DNA of 64,000 nt from Endomychus coccineus (GCA_958510875.1 OY294067.1:31546912-31610911); one strand, 5' to 3'. Numbered from the stretch's first letter, positions 1 through 14,252 are shown. Notes: generated by a model not told the origin, from the letters alone. A program made the numbers and translations.

Positions 1-19
1 AATTTGAAATTAAGTTCTG
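1..19. repeat. Partial, diverged monomer end at the window's left border
   Basis: These bases occupy the position of the last 19 bases of a monomer. From base 8 onward they match the consensus tail with two mismatches, but the first seven bases match it poorly. The next monomer also carries private changes (TTCAGAT for TTCGGAT, AACATCAT for AACGTCAT). This suggests that the array edge, or a contig end, lies at or just before base 1. Confidence 0.5.
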
Positions 20-2336
20 TAAAGTGATTTCAGATATAAAAGAACATCATCAGGAATTATTTTCATCAAGAATAACTCCCCTTCTCCGCCCGTTTTTTAG
101 GTAGAAGAGTGGCCTGTGCGGATGCTTATTTAAAGCAACGTAGAGACTTTGGGTACTTGCTATATTTATCATTAAAAAAATAAGCTTTGTTCGCTTTATT
201 TCCTGATTCCGTTTTTTCCGGTCATTGAAAAGAAAAAAGAAATTTCAAATCGGGTCAATAATTTAGATTTATGAGAAATCTTTATCATTCCCAAGTGAAT
301 ATCAAAATAAGATTGAACTGTTTTCATGTATTTTGACTAATTCAGTTTTGTAAAGTGATTTCGGATATAAAAGAACGTCATCAGGAATTATTTTCATCAA
401 GAATAACTCCCCTTCTCCGCCCGTTTTGTAGGTAGAGGAGTGGCCTGTGCGGATGCTTATTTAAAGCAACGTAGAGACTTTGGGGACTTGCTATATTTAT
501 CATCAAAAAAATAAGCTTTGTTCGGTTTATTTCCTGATTCCGTTTTTTCCGGTCATTGAAAAGAAAAATGAAATTTCAAATCGGGTCAATGATTTAGATT
601 TATGAGAAATCTTTATCGTTCCCAAGTGAATATCAAAATAAGATTGAACTGTTTTCATGTATTTTGACTAATTCAGTTTTGTAAAGTGATTTCGGATATA
701 AAAGAACGTCATCAGGAATTATTTTCATCAAGAATAACTCCCCTTCTCCGCCCGTTTTTTAGGTAGAAGAGTGGCCTGTGCGGATGCTTATTTAAAGCAA
801 CGTAGAGACTTTGGGGACTTGCTATATTTATCATTAAAAAAATAAGCTTTGTTCGCTTTATTTCCTGATTCCGTTTTTTCCGGTCATTGAAAAGAAAAAT
901 GAAATTTCAAATCGGGTCAATGATTTAGATTTATGAGAAATCTTTATCATTCCCAAGTGAATATCAAAATAAGATTGAACTGTTTTCATGTATTTTGACT
1001 AATTCAGTTTTGTAAAGTGATTTCGGATATAAAAGAACGTCATCAGGAATTATTTTCATCAAGAATAACTCCCCTTCTCCGCCCGTTTTTTAGGTAGAAG
1101 AGTGGCCTGTGCGGATGCTTATTTAAAGCAACGTAGAGACTTTGGGGACTTGCTATATTTATCATTAAAAAAATAAGCTTTGTTCGCTTCATTTCCTGAT
1201 TCCGTTTTTTCCGGTCATTGAAAAGATATAAGAAATTTCAAATCGGGTCAATAATTTAGATTTATGAGAAATCTTCATCATTCCCAAGTGAATATCAAAA
1301 TAAGAGTGAACTGCTTTCATGTATTTTGACTAATTCAGTTTTGTAAAGTGATTTCGGATATGAAAGAACGTCATCAGGAATTATTTTCATCAAGAATAAC
1401 TCCCCTTCTCCGCCCGTTTTTTAGGTAGAAGAGTGGCCTGTGCGGATGCTTATTTAAAGCAACGTAGAGACTTTGGGGACTTGCTATATTTATCATTAAA
1501 AAAATAAGCTTTGTTCGCTTCATTTCCTTATTCCGTTTTTTCCGGTCATTGAAAAGATATAAGAAATTTCAAATCGGGTCAATAATTTAGATTTATGAGA
1601 AATCTTTATATTACCCAAGCGAATATCAAAATAAGATTGAACTGCTTTCATGTATTTTGACTAATTCAGTTTTGTAAAGTGATTTCGGATATAAAAGAAC
1701 GTCATCAGGAATTATTTTCATCAAGAATAACTCCCCTTCTCCGCCCGTTTTTTAGGTAGAAGAGTGGCCTGTGCGGATGCTTATTTAAAGCAACGTAGAG
1801 ACTTTGGGGACTTGCTATATTTATCATTAAAAAAATTAGCTTTGTTTGCTTTATTTCCTGATTCCGTTTTTTCCGGTCATTGAAAAGATATAAGAAATTT
1901 CAAATCGGGTCAATAATTTAGATTTATGAGAAATCTTCATCATTCCCAAGTGAATATCAAAATAAGATTGAACTGCTTTCATGCATTTTGACTAATTCAG
2001 TTTTGTAAAGTGATTTCGGATATGAAAGAACGTCATCAGGAATTATTTTCATCAAGAATAACTCCCCTTCTCCGCCCGTTTTTTAGGTAGAAGAGTGGCC
2101 TGTGCGGATGCTTATTTAAAGCAACGTAGAGACTTTGGGGACTTGCTATATTTATCATTAAAAAAATTAGCTTTGTTTGCTTTATTTCCTGATTCCGTTT
2201 TTTCCGGTCATTGAAAAGATATAAGAAATTTCAAATCGGGTCAATAATTTAGATTTATGAGAAATCTTTATCATTCCCAAGCGAATATCAAAATAAGATT
2301 GAACTGCTTTCATGCATTTTGACTAATTCAGTTTTG
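20..2336. repeat. Left-edge class A monomers (n = 0-6)
   Basis: These seven monomers are all class A but more diverged than the interior. Monomers 0-2 carry AAGAAAAA(A/T)GAAATTTC instead of AAGATATAAGAAATTTC, and CTGTTTTCATG instead of CTGCTTTCATG. Most of them keep AAGTGAAT instead of AAGCGAAT. Monomers 5 and 6 have AATTAGCTTTGTTTGC, which destroys the HindIII site. The pattern fits an array edge that is less often homogenised. Confidence 0.85.
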
Positions 2337-5315
2337 TAAAGTGATTTCGGATATGAAAGAACGTCATCAGGAATTATTTTCATCAAGAATAACTCCCCTT
2401 CTCCGCCCGTTTTTTAGGTAGAAGAGTGGCCTGTGCGGATGCTTATTTAAAGCAACGTAGAGACTTTGGGGACTTGCTATATTTATCATTAAAAAAATTA
2501 GCTTTGTTTGCTTTATTTCCTGATTCCGTTTTTTCCGGTCATTGAAAAGATATAAGAAATTTCAAATCGGGTCAATAATTTAGATTTATGAGAAATCTTT
2601 ATCATTCCCAAGCGAATATCAAAATAAGATTGAACTGCTTTCATGTATTTTGACTAATTCAGTTTTGTAAAGTGATTTCGGATATAAAAGAACGTCATCA
2701 GGAATTATTTTCATCAAGAATAACTCCCCTTCTCCGCCCGTTTTTTAGGTAGAAGAGTGGCCTGTGCGGATGCTTATTTAAAGCAACGTAGAGACTTTGG
2801 GGACTTGCTATATTTATCATTAAAAAAATAAGCTTTGTTCGCTTCATTTCCTGATTCCGTTTTTTCCGGTCATTGAAAAGATATAAGAAATTTCAAATCG
2901 GGTCAATAATTTAGATTTATGAGAAATCTTTATCATACCCAAGCGAATATCAAAATAAGATTGAACTGCTTTCATGTATTTTGACTAATTCAGTTTTGTA
3001 AAGTGATTTCGGATATAAAAGAACGTCATCAGGAATTATTTTCATCAAGAATAACTCCCCTTCTCCGCCCGTTTTTTAGGTAGAAGAGTGGCCTGTGCGG
3101 AAGCTTATTTAAAGCAACGTAGAGACTTTGGGGACTTGCTATATTTATCATTAAAAAAATAAGCTTTGTTCGCTTCATTTCCTGATTCCGTTTTTTCCGG
3201 TCATTGAAAAGATATAAGAAGTTTCAAATCGGGTGAATAATTTAGATTTATGAGAAATCTTTATCATACCCAAGCGAATATCAAAATAAGATTGAACTGC
3301 TTTCATGTATTTTGACTAATTCAGTTTTGTAAAGTGATTTCGGATATAAAAGAACGTCATCAGGAATTATTTTCATCAAGAATAACTCCCCTTCTCCGCC
3401 CGTTTTTTAGGTAGAAGAGTGGCCTGTGCGGATGCTTATTTAAAGCAACGTAGAGACTTTGGGGACTTGCTATATTTATCATTAAAAAAATAAGCTTTGT
3501 TCGCTTCATTTCCTGATTCCGTTTTTTCCGGTCATTGAAAAGATATAAGAAATTTCAAATCGGGTCAATAATTTAGATTTATGAGAAATCTTTATCATAC
3601 CCAAGCGAATATCAAAATAAGATTGAACTGCTTTCATGTATTTTGACTAATTCAGTTTTGTAAAGTGATTTCGGATATAAAAGAACGTCATCAGGAATTA
3701 TTTTCATCAAGAATAACTCCCCTTCTCCGCCCGTTTTTTAGGTAGAAGAGTGGCCTGTGCGGAAGCTTATTTAAAGCAACGTAGAGACTTTGGGGACTTG
3801 CTATATTTATCATTAAAAAAATAAGCTTTGTTCGCTTCATTTCCTGATTCCGTTTTTTCCGGTCATTGAAAAGATATAAGAAGTTTCAAATCGGGTGAAT
3901 AATTTAGATTTATGAGAAATCTTTATCATACCCAAGCGAATATCAAAATAAGATTGAACTGCTTTCATGTATTTTGACTAATTCAGTTTTGTAAAGTGAT
4001 TTCGGATATAAAAGAACGTCATCAGGAATTATTTTCATCAAGAATAACTCCCCTTCTCCGCCCGTTTTTTAGGTAGAAGAGTGGCCTGTGCGGATGCTTA
4101 TTTAAAGCAACGTAGAGACTTTGGGGACTTGCTATATTTATCATTAAAAAAATAAGCTTTGTTCGCTTCATTTCCTGATTCCGTTTTTTCCGGTCATTGA
4201 AAAGATATAAGAAATTTCAAATCGGGTCAATAATTTAGATTTATGAGAAATCTTTATCATACCCAAGCGAATATCAAAATAAGATTGAACTGCTTTCATG
4301 TATTTTGACTAATTCAGTTTTGTAAAGTGATTTCGGATATAAAAGAACGTCATCAGGAATTATTTTCATCAAGAATAACTCCCCTTCTCCGCCCGTTTTT
4401 TAGGTAGAAGAGTGGCCTGTGCGGATGCTTATTTAAAGCAACGTAGAGACTTTGGGGACTTGCTATATTTATCATTAAAAAAATAAGCTTTGTTCGCTTC
4501 ATTTCCTGATTCCGTTTTTTCCGGTCATTGAAAAGATATAAGAAATTTCAAATCGGGTCAATAATTTAGATTTATGAGAAATCTTTATCATACCCAAGCG
4601 AATATCAAAATAAGATTGAACTGCTTTCATGTATTTTGACTAATTCAGTTTTGTAAAGTGATTTCGGATATAAAAGAACGTCATCAGGAATTATTTTCAT
4701 CAAGAATAACTCCCCTTCTCCGCCCGTTTTTTAGGTAGAAGAGTGGCCTGTGCGGAAGCTTATTTAAAGCAACGTAGAGACTTTGGGGACTTGCTATATT
4801 TATCATTAAAAAAATAAGCTTTGTTCGCTTCATTTCCTGATTCCGTTTTTTCCGGTCATTGAAAAGATATAAGAAATTTCAAATCGGGTCAATAATTTAG
4901 ATTTATGAGAAATCTTTATCATACCCAAGCGAATATCAAAATAAGATTGAACTGCTTTCATGTATTTTGACTAATTCAGTTTTGTAAAGTGATTTCGGAT
5001 ATAAAAGAACGTCATCAGGAATTATTTTCATCAAGAATAACTCCCCTTCTCCGCCCGTTTTTTAGGTAGAAGAGTGGCCTGTGCGGAAGCTTATTTAAAG
5101 CAACGTAGAGACTTTGGGGACTTGCTATATTTATCATTAAAAAAATAAGCTTTGTTCGCTTCATTTCCTGATTCCGTTTTTTCCGGTCATTGAAAAGATA
5201 TAAGAAATTTCAAATCGGGTCAATAATTTAGATTTATGAGAAATCTTTATCATTCCCAAGCGAATATCAAAATAAGATTGAACTGCTTTCATGCATTTTG
5301 ACTAATTCAGTTTTG
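2337..5315. repeat. Nine-monomer higher-order unit, copy 1 (n = 7-15)
   Basis: The order of variants in this block recurs one block later. It starts with GATATGAAAG plus TTAGCTTTGTTTGC. The GGAAGC variant, which creates a second HindIII site, sits in monomers 9, 11, 14 and 15, and AAGTTTC with GGGTGAAT sits in 9 and 11. Monomers 9-10 and 11-12 also look like an internal two-monomer duplication. The end of monomer 15 switches to the CATTCCC and CATGCATTTTG variants that precede the next unit. Confidence 0.8.
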
Positions 5316-8294
5316 TAAAGTGATTTCGGATATGAAAGAACGTCATCAGGAATTATTTTCATCAAGAATAACTCCCCTTCTCCGCCCGTTTTTTAGGTAG
5401 AAGAGTGGCCTGTGCGGATGCTTATTTAAAGCAACGTAGAGACTTTGGGGACTTGCTATATTTATCATTAAAAAAATTAGCTTTGTTTGCTTTATTTCCT
5501 GATTCCGTTTTTTCCGGTCATTGAAAAGATATAAGAAATTTCAAATCGGGTCAATAATTTAGATTTATGAGAAATCTTTATCATTCCCAAGCGAATATCA
5601 AAATAAGATTGAACTGCTTTCATGTATTTTGACTAATTCAGTTTTGTAAAGTGATTTCGGATATAAAAGAACGTCATCAGGAATTATTTTCATCAAGAAT
5701 AACTCCCCTTCTCCGCCCGTTTTTTAGGTAGAAGAGTGGCCTGTGCGGATGCTTATTTAAAGCAACGTAGAGACTTTGGGGACTTGCTATATTTATCATT
5801 AAAAAAATAAGCTTTGTTCGCTTCATTTCCTGATTCCGTTTTTTCCGGTCATTGAAAAGATATAAGAAATTTCAAATCGGGTCAATAATTTAGATTTATG
5901 AGAAATCTTTATCATACCCAAGCGAATATCAAAATAAGATTGAACTGCTTTCATGTATTTTGACTAATTCAGTTTTGTAAAGTGATTTCGGATATAAAAG
6001 AACGTCATCAGGAATTATTTTCATCAAGAATAACTCCCCTTCTCCGCCCGTTTTTTAGGTAGAAGAGTGGCCTGTGCGGAAGCTTATTTAAAGCAACGTA
6101 GAGACTTTGGGGACTTGCTATATTTATCATTAAAAAAATAAGCTTTGTTCGCTTCATTTCCTGATTCCGTTTTTTCCGGTCATTGAAAAGATATAAGAAG
6201 TTTCAAATCGGGTGAATAATTTAGATTTATGAGAAATCTTTATCATACCCAAGCGAATATCAAAATAAGATTGAACTGCTTTCATGTATTTTGACTAATT
6301 CAGTTTTGTAAAGTGATTTCGGATATAAAAGAACGTCATCAGGAATTATTTTCATCAAGAATAACTCCCCTTCTCCGCCCGTTTTTTAGGTAGAAGAGTG
6401 GCCTGTGCGGATGCTTATTTAAAGCAACGTAGAGACTTTGGGGACTTGCTATATTTATCATTAAAAAAATAAGCTTTGTTCGCTTCATTTCCTGATTCCG
6501 TTTTTTCCGGTCATTGAAAAGATATAAGAAATTTCAAATCGGGTCAATAATTTAGATTTATGAGAAATCTTTATCATACCCAAGCGAATATCAAAATAAG
6601 ATTGAACTGCTTTCATGTATTTTGACTAATTCAGTTTTGTAAAGTGATTTCGGATATAAAAGAACGTCATCAGGAATTATTTTCATCAAGAATAACTCCC
6701 CTTCTCCGCCCGTTTTTTAGGTAGAAGAGTGGCCTGTGCGGAAGCTTATTTAAAGCAACGTAGAGACTTTGGGGACTTGCTATATTTATCATTAAAAAAA
6801 TAAGCTTTGTTCGCTTCATTTCCTGATTCCGTTTTTTCCGGTCATTGAAAAGATATAAGAAGTTTCAAATCGGGTGAATAATTTAGATTTATGAGAAATC
6901 TTTATCATACCCAAGCGAATATCAAAATAAGATTGAACTGCTTTCATGTATTTTGACTAATTCAGTTTTGTAAAGTGATTTCGGATATAAAAGAACGTCA
7001 TCAGGAATTATTTTCATCAAGAATAACTCCCCTTCTCCGCCCGTTTTTTAGGTAGAAGAGTGGCCTGTGCGGATGCTTATTTAAAGCAACGTAGAGACTT
7101 TGGGGACTTGCTATATTTATCATTAAAAAAATAAGCTTTGTTCGCTTCATTTCCTGATTCCGTTTTTTCCGGTCATTGAAAAGATATAAGAAATTTCAAA
7201 TCGGGTCAATAATTTAGATTTATGAGAAATCTTTATCATACCCAAGCGAATATCAAAATAAGATTGAACTGCTTTCATGTATTTTGACTAATTCAGTTTT
7301 GTAAAGTGATTTCGGATATAAAAGAACGTCATCAGGAATTATTTTCATCAAGAATAACTCCCCTTCTCCGCCCGTTTTTTAGGTAGAAGAGTGGCCTGTG
7401 CGGATGCTTATTTAAAGCAACGTAGAGACTTTGGGGACTTGCTATATTTATCATTAAAAAAATAAGCTTTGTTCGCTTCATTTCCTGATTCCGTTTTTTC
7501 CGGTCATTGAAAAGATATAAGAAATTTCAAATCGGGTCAATAATTTAGATTTATGAGAAATCTTTATCATACCCAAGCGAATATCAAAATAAGATTGAAC
7601 TGCTTTCATGTATTTTGACTAATTCAGTTTTGTAAAGTGATTTCGGATATAAAAGAACGTCATCAGGAATTATTTTCATCAAGAATAACTCCCCTTCTCC
7701 GCCCGTTTTTTAGGTAGAAGAGTGGCCTGTGCGGAAGCTTATTTAAAGCAACGTAGAGACTTTGGGGACTTGCTATATTTATCATTAAAAAAATAAGCTT
7801 TGTTCGCTTCATTTCCTGATTCCGTTTTTTCCGGTCATTGAAAAGATATAAGAAATTTCAAATCGGGTCAATAATTTAGATTTATGAGAAATCTTTATCA
7901 TACCCAAGCGAATATCAAAATAAGATTGAACTGCTTTCATGTATTTTGACTAATTCAGTTTTGTAAAGTGATTTCGGATATAAAAGAACGTCATCAGGAA
8001 TTATTTTCATCAAGAATAACTCCCCTTCTCCGCCCGTTTTTTAGGTAGAAGAGTGGCCTGTGCGGAAGCTTATTTAAAGCAACGTAGAGACTTTGGGGAC
8101 TTGCTATATTTATCATTAAAAAAATAAGCTTTGTTCGCTTCATTTCCTGATTCCGTTTTTTCCGGTCATTGAAAAGATATAAGAAATTTCAAATCGGGTC
8201 AATAATTTAGATTTATGAGAAATCTTTATCATACCCAAGCGAATATCAAAATAAGATTGAACTGCTTTCATGTATTTTGACTAATTCAGTTTTG
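5316..8294. repeat. Nine-monomer higher-order unit, copy 2 (n = 16-24)
   Basis: This block repeats copy 1 with a shift of 2979 bases. GGAAGC falls in monomers 18, 20, 23 and 24, AAGTTTC with GGGTGAAT falls in 18 and 20, and the block opens with the GATATGAAAG and TTAGCTTTGTTTGC monomer 16. It differs at the right end, where monomer 24 keeps CATACCC and CATGTATTTTG. Confidence 0.8.
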
Positions 8295-8625
8295 TAAAGT
8301 GATTTCGGATATAAAAGAACGTCATCAGGAATTATTTTCATCAAGAATAACTCCCCTTCTCCGCCCGTTTTTTAGGTAGAAGAGTGGCCTGTGCGGATGC
8401 TTATTTAAAGCAACGTAGAGACTTTGGGGACTTGCTATATTTATCATTAAAAAAATAAGCTTTGTTCGCTTCATTTCCTGATTCCGTTTTTTCCGGTCAT
8501 TGAAAAGATATAAGAAATTTCAAATCGGGTCAATAATTTAGATTTATGAGAAATCTTTATCATACCCAAGCGAATATCAAAATAAGATTGAACTGCTTTC
8601 ATGTATTTTGACTAATTCAGTTTTG

Positions 8626-9287
8626 TAAAGTGATTTCGGATATAAAAGAACGTCATCAGGAATTATTTTCATCAAGAATAACTCCCCTTCTCCGCCCGTT
8701 TTTTAGGTAGAAGAGTGGCCTGTGCGGATGCTTATTTAAAGCAACGTAGAGACTTTGGGGACTTGCTATATTTATCATTAAAAAAATAAGCTTTGTTCGC
8801 TTCATTTCCTGATTCCGTTTTTTCCGGTCATTGAAAAGATATAAGAAATTTCAAATCGGGTCAATAATTTAGATTTATGAGAAATCTTTATCATACCCAA
8901 GCGAATATCAAAATAAGTTTGAACTGCTTTCATGTATTTTGACTGATTCAGTTTTGTAAAGTGATTTCGGATATGAAAGAACGTCATCAGGAATTATTTT
9001 CATCAAGAATAACTCCCCTCCTCCGCCCGATTCTTAGGTAGAAGAGTGGTCTGTGCGGATGCTTATTTAAAGCAACGTAGAGAATTTGGGGACTTGCTAT
9101 ATTTATCGTTAAAAAAATAAGCTTTGTTCGCTTTATTTCCTGATTCCGTTTTTTCCGGTCATTGAAAAGATATAAGAAATTTCAAATCGGGTCAATAATT
9201 TAGATTTATGAGAAATCTTTATCATACCCAAGCGAATATCAATATAAGATTGAACTGCTTTCATGTATTTTGACTAATTCAGTTTTG
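8626..9287. repeat. Marker pair G-D, copy 1 (n = 26-27)
   Basis: The first monomer carries AAGTTTGAACTG and GACTGATTC; I call this form G. The second has GATATGAAAG, GATTCTTAGG, GAGAATTTGG and TCGTTA (class D), then CAATATAAG near its end. Confidence 0.8.
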
Positions 9288-10280
9288 TAAAGTGATTTCG
9301 GATATAAAAGAACGTCATCAGGAATTATTTTCATCAAGAATAACTCCCCTCCACCGCCCGATTTTTAGGTAGAAGAGTGGTCTGTGCGGATGCTTATTTA
9401 AAGCAACGTAGAGACTTTGGGGACTTGCTATATTTATCATTAAAAAAATAAGCTTTGTTCGCTTTATTTCCTGATTCCGTTTTTTCCGGTCATTGAAAAG
9501 ATATAAGAAATTTCAAATCGGGTCAATAATTTAGATTTATGAGAAATCTTTATCATACCCAAGCGAATATCAAAATAAGATTGAACTGCTTTCATGTATT
9601 TTGACTAATTCAGTTTTGTAAAGTGATTTCGGATATAAAAGAACGTCATCAGGAATTATTTTCATCAAGAATAACTCCCCTTCTCCGCCCGTTTTTTAGG
9701 TAGAAGAGTGGCCTGTGCGGAAGCTTATTTAAAGCAACGTAGAGACTTTGGGGACTTGCTATATTTATCATTAAAAAAATAAGCTTTGTTCGCTTCATTT
9801 CCTGATTCCGTTTTTTCCGGTCATTGAAAAGATATAAGAAGTTTCAAATCGGGTGAATAATTTAGATTTATGAGAAATCTTTATCATACCCAAGCGAATA
9901 TCAAAATAAGATTGAACTGCTTTCATGTATTTTGACTAATTCAGTTTTGTAAAGTGATTTCGGATATAAAAGAACGTCATCAGGAATTATTTTCATCAAG
10001 AATAACTCCCCTTCTCCGCCCGTTTTTTAGGTAGAAGAGTGGCCTGTGCGGATGCTTATTTAAAGCAACGTAGAGACTTTGGGGACTTGCTATATTTATC
10101 ATTAAAAAAATAAGCTTTGTTCGCTTCATTTCCTGATTCCGTTTTTTCCGGTCATTGAAAAGATATAAGAAATTTCAAATCGGGTCAATAATTTAGATTT
10201 ATGAGAAATCTTTATCATACCCAAGCGAATATCAAAATAAGATTGAACTGCTTTCATGTATTTTGACTAATTCAGTTTTG

Positions 10281-10611
10281 TAAAGTGATTTCGGATATAA
10301 AAGAACGTCATCAGGAATTATTTTCATCAAGAATAACTCCCCTTCTCCGCCCGTTTTTTAGGTAGAAGAGTGGCCTGTGCGGATGCTTATTTAAAGCAAC
10401 GTAGAGACTTTGGGGACTTGCTATATTTATCATTAAAAAAATAAGCTTTGTTCGCTTCATTTCCTGATTCCGTTTTTTCCGGTCATTGAAAAGATATAAG
10501 AAATTTCAAATCGGGTCAATAATTTAGATTTATGAGAAATCTTTATCATACCCAAGCGAATATCAAAATAAGATTGAACTGCTTTCATGTATTTTGACTA
10601 ATTCAGTTTTG
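10281..10611. repeat. Representative class A monomer (n = 31)
   Basis: This monomer serves as a reference for the array. In order it carries a TATA-box-like TATAAAAG (10296-10303), a direct repeat TCATCA(G/A)GAAT (10308-10318 and 10324-10334, 16 bases apart), a GC-rich stretch flanked by inverted CTTCT (10342-10346) and AGAAG (10364-10368), a HindIII site (10443-10448), a T-rich CCGTTTTTTCCGG segment, and a GAAATTTC palindrome (10500-10507). It has no coding potential. The length of 331 is close to two nucleosome repeats, but comparing its halves by eye shows no clear 165-bp dimer structure. Confidence 0.9.
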
Positions 10612-13590
10612 TAAAGTGATTTCGGATATAAAAGAACGTCATCAGGAATTATTTTCATCAAGAATAACTCCCCTTCTCCGCCCGTTTTTTAGGTAGAAGA
10701 GTGGCCTGTGCGGATGCTTATTTAAAGCAACGTAGAGACTTTGGGGACTTGCTATATTTATCATTAAAAAAATAAGCTTTGTTCGCTTCATTTCCTGATT
10801 CCGTTTTTTCCGGTCATTGAAAAGATATAAGAAATTTCAAATCGGGTCAATAATTTAGATTTATGAGAAATCTTTATCATACCCAAGCGAATATCAAAAT
10901 AAGATTGAACTGCTTTCATGTATTTTGACTAATTCAGTTTTGTAAAGTGATTTCGGATATAAAAGAACGTCATCAGGAATTATTTTCATCAAGAATAACT
11001 CCCCTTCTCCGCCCGTTTTTTAGGTAGAAGAGTGGCCTGTGCGGATGCTTATTTAAAGCAACGTAGAGACTTTGGGGACTTGCTATATTTATCATTAAAA
11101 AAATAAGCTTTGTTCGCTTCATTTCCTGATTCCGTTTTTTCCGGTCATTGAAAAGATATAAGAAATTTCAAATCGGGTCAATAATTTAGATTTATGAGAA
11201 ATCTTTATCATACCCAAGCGAATATCAAAATAAGATTGAACTGCTTTCATGTATTTTGACTAATTCAGTTTTGTAAAGTGATTTCGGATATAAAAGAACG
11301 TCATCAGGAATTATTTTCATCAAGAATAACTCCCCTTCTCCGCCCGTTTTTTAGGTAGAAGAGTGGCCTGTGCGGATGCTTATTTAAAGCAACGTAGAGA
11401 CTTTGGGGACTTGCTATATTTATCATTAAAAAAATAAGCTTTGTTCGCTTCATTTCCTGATTCCGTTTTTTCCGGTCATTGAAAAGATATAAGAAATTTC
11501 AAATCGGGTCAATAATTTAGATTTATGAGAAATCTTTATCATACCCAAGCGAATATCAAAATAAGATTGAACTGCTTTCATGTATTTTGACTAATTCAGT
11601 TTTGTAAAGTGATTTCGGATATAAAAGAACGTCATCAGGAATTATTTTCATCAAGAATAACTCCCCTTCTCCGCCCGTTTTTTAGGTAGAAGAGTGGCCT
11701 GTGCGGAAGCTTATTTAAAGCAACGTAGAGACTTTGGGGACTTGCTATATTTATCATTAAAAAAATAAGCTTTGTTCGCTTCATTTCCTGATTCCGTTTT
11801 TTCCGGTCATTGAAAAGATATAAGAAATTTCAAATCGGGTCAATAATTTAGATTTATGAGAAATCTTTATCATACCCAAGCGAATATCAAAATAAGATTG
11901 AACTGCTTTCATGTATTTTGACTAATTCAGTTTTGTAAAGTGATTTCGGATATAAAAGAACGTCATCAGGAATTATTTTCATCAAGAATAACTCCCCTTC
12001 TCCGCCCGTTTTTTAGGTAGAAGAGTGGCCTGTGCGGATGCTTATTTAAAGCAACGTAGAGACTTTGGGGACTTGCTATATTTATCATTAAAAAAATAAG
12101 CTTTGTTCGCTTCATTTCCTGATTCCGTTTTTTCCGGTCATTGAAAAGATATAAGAAATTTCAAATCGGGTCAATAATTTAGATTTATGAGAAATCTTTA
12201 TCATACCCAAGCGAATATCAAAATAAGATTGAACTGCTTTCATGTATTTTGACTAATTCAGTTTTGTAAAGTGATTTCGGATATAAAAGAACGTCATCAG
12301 GAATTATTTTCATCAAGAATAACTCCCCTTCTCCGCCCGTTTTTTAGGTAGAAGAGTGGCCTGTGCGGAAGCTTATTTAAAGCAACGTAGAGACTTTGGG
12401 GACTTGCTATATTTATCATTAAAAAAATAAGCTTTGTTCGCTTCATTTCCTGATTCCGTTTTTTCCGGTCATTGAAAAGATATAAGAAATTTCAAATCGG
12501 GTCAATAATTTAGATTTATGAGAAATCTTTATCATACCCAAGCGAATATCAAAATAAGATTGAACTGCTTTCATGTATTTTGACTAATTCAGTTTTGTAA
12601 AGTGATTTCGGATATAAAAGAACGTCATCAGGAATTATTTTCATCAAGAATAACTCCCCTTCTCCGCCCGTTTTTTAGGTAGAAGAGTGGCCTGTGCGGA
12701 AGCTTATTTAAAGCAACGTAGAGACTTTGGGGACTTGCTATATTTATCATTAAAAAAATAAGCTTTGTTCGCTTCATTTCCTGATTCCGTTTTTTCCGGT
12801 CATTGAAAAGATATAAGAAATTTCAAATCGGGTCAATAATTTAGATTTATGAGAAATCTTTATCATACCCAAGCGAATATCAAAATAAGATTGAACTGCT
12901 TTCATGTATTTTGACTAATTCAGTTTTGTAAAGTGATTTCGGATATAAAAGAACGTCATCAGGAATTATTTTCATCAAGAATAACTCCCCTTCTCCGCCC
13001 GTTTTTTAGGTAGAAGAGTGGCCTGTGCGGATGCTTATTTAAAGCAACGTAGAGACTTTGGGGACTTGCTATATTTATCATTAAAAAAATAAGCTTTGTT
13101 CGCTTCATTTCCTGATTCCGTTTTTTCCGGTCATTGAAAAGATATAAGAAATTTCAAATCGGGTCAATAATTTAGATTTATGAGAAATCTTTATCATACC
13201 CAAGCGAATATCAAAATAAGATTGAACTGCTTTCATGTATTTTGACTAATTCAGTTTTGTAAAGTGATTTCGGATATAAAAGAACGTCATCAGGAATTAT
13301 TTTCATCAAGAATAACTCCCCTTCTCCGCCCGTTTTTTAGGTAGAAGAGTGGCCTGTGCGGATGCTTATTTAAAGCAACGTAGAGACTTTGGGGACTTGC
13401 TATATTTATCATTAAAAAAATAAGCTTTGTTCGCTTCATTTCCTGATTCCGTTTTTTCCGGTCATTGAAAAGATATAAGAAATTTCAAATCGGGTCAATA
13501 ATTTAGATTTATGAGAAATCTTTATCATACCCAAGCGAATATCAAAATAAGATTGAACTGCTTTCATGTATTTTGACTAATTCAGTTTTG

Positions 13591-14252
13591 TAAAGTGATT
13601 TCGGATATAAAAGAACGTCATCAGGAATTATTTTCATCAAGAATAACTCCCCTTCTCCGCCCGTTTTTTAGGTAGAAGAGTGGCCTGTGCGGATGCTTAT
13701 TTAAAGCAACGTAGAGACTTTGGGGACTTGCTATATTTATCATTAAAAAAATAAGCTTTGTTCGCTTCATTTCCTGATTCCGTTTTTTCCGGTCATTGAA
13801 AAGATATAAGAAATTTCAAATCGGGTCAATAATTTAGATTTATGAGAAATCTTTATCATACCCAAGCGAATATCAAAATAAGTTTGAACTGCTTTCATGT
13901 ATTTTGACTGATTCAGTTTTGTAAAGTGATTTCGGATATGAAAGAACGTCATCAGGAATTATTTTCATCAAGAATAACTCCCCTCCTCCGCCCGATTCTT
14001 AGGTAGAAGAGTGGTCTGTGCGGATGCTTATTTAAAGCAACGTAGAGAATTTGGGGACTTGCTATATTTATCGTTAAAAAAATAAGCTTTGTTCGCTTTA
14101 TTTCCTGATTCCGTTTTTTCCGGTCATTGAAAAGATATAAGAAATTTCAAATCGGGTCAATAATTTAGATTTATGAGAAATCTTTATCATACCCAAGCGA
14201 ATATCAATATAAGATTGAACTGCTTTCATGTATTTTGACTAATTCAGTTTTG
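13591..14252. repeat. Marker pair G-D, copy 2 (n = 41-42)
   Basis: It matches copy 1 in all diagnostic sites, including CAATATAAG in the D monomer, and lies 15 monomers after it. Confidence 0.8.

Noticed and set aside
8802..8987. 61-codon minus-strand open frame repeated in G monomers (also at 13767, 17739, 20387, 21711, 23035, 26014, 27669, 45212)
   Set aside because: It exists only where substitutions in the G monomer remove stops. It lies wholly inside satellite DNA and has no gene-like context. Its recurrence reflects monomer duplication.
10281..10611. CENP-B box in the 331-bp monomer
   Set aside because: Only the A..CGGG half of the consensus is met, in the segment before ATCGGGTC. The TTCG half is absent, and the reverse strand gives no better match.
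10281..10611. 331-bp monomer as a dimer of 165-bp halves
   Set aside because: Comparing the halves by eye gives only short chance matches, such as GATATAA and CCGTTTTTT, and the latter is offset by 119 rather than about 165.
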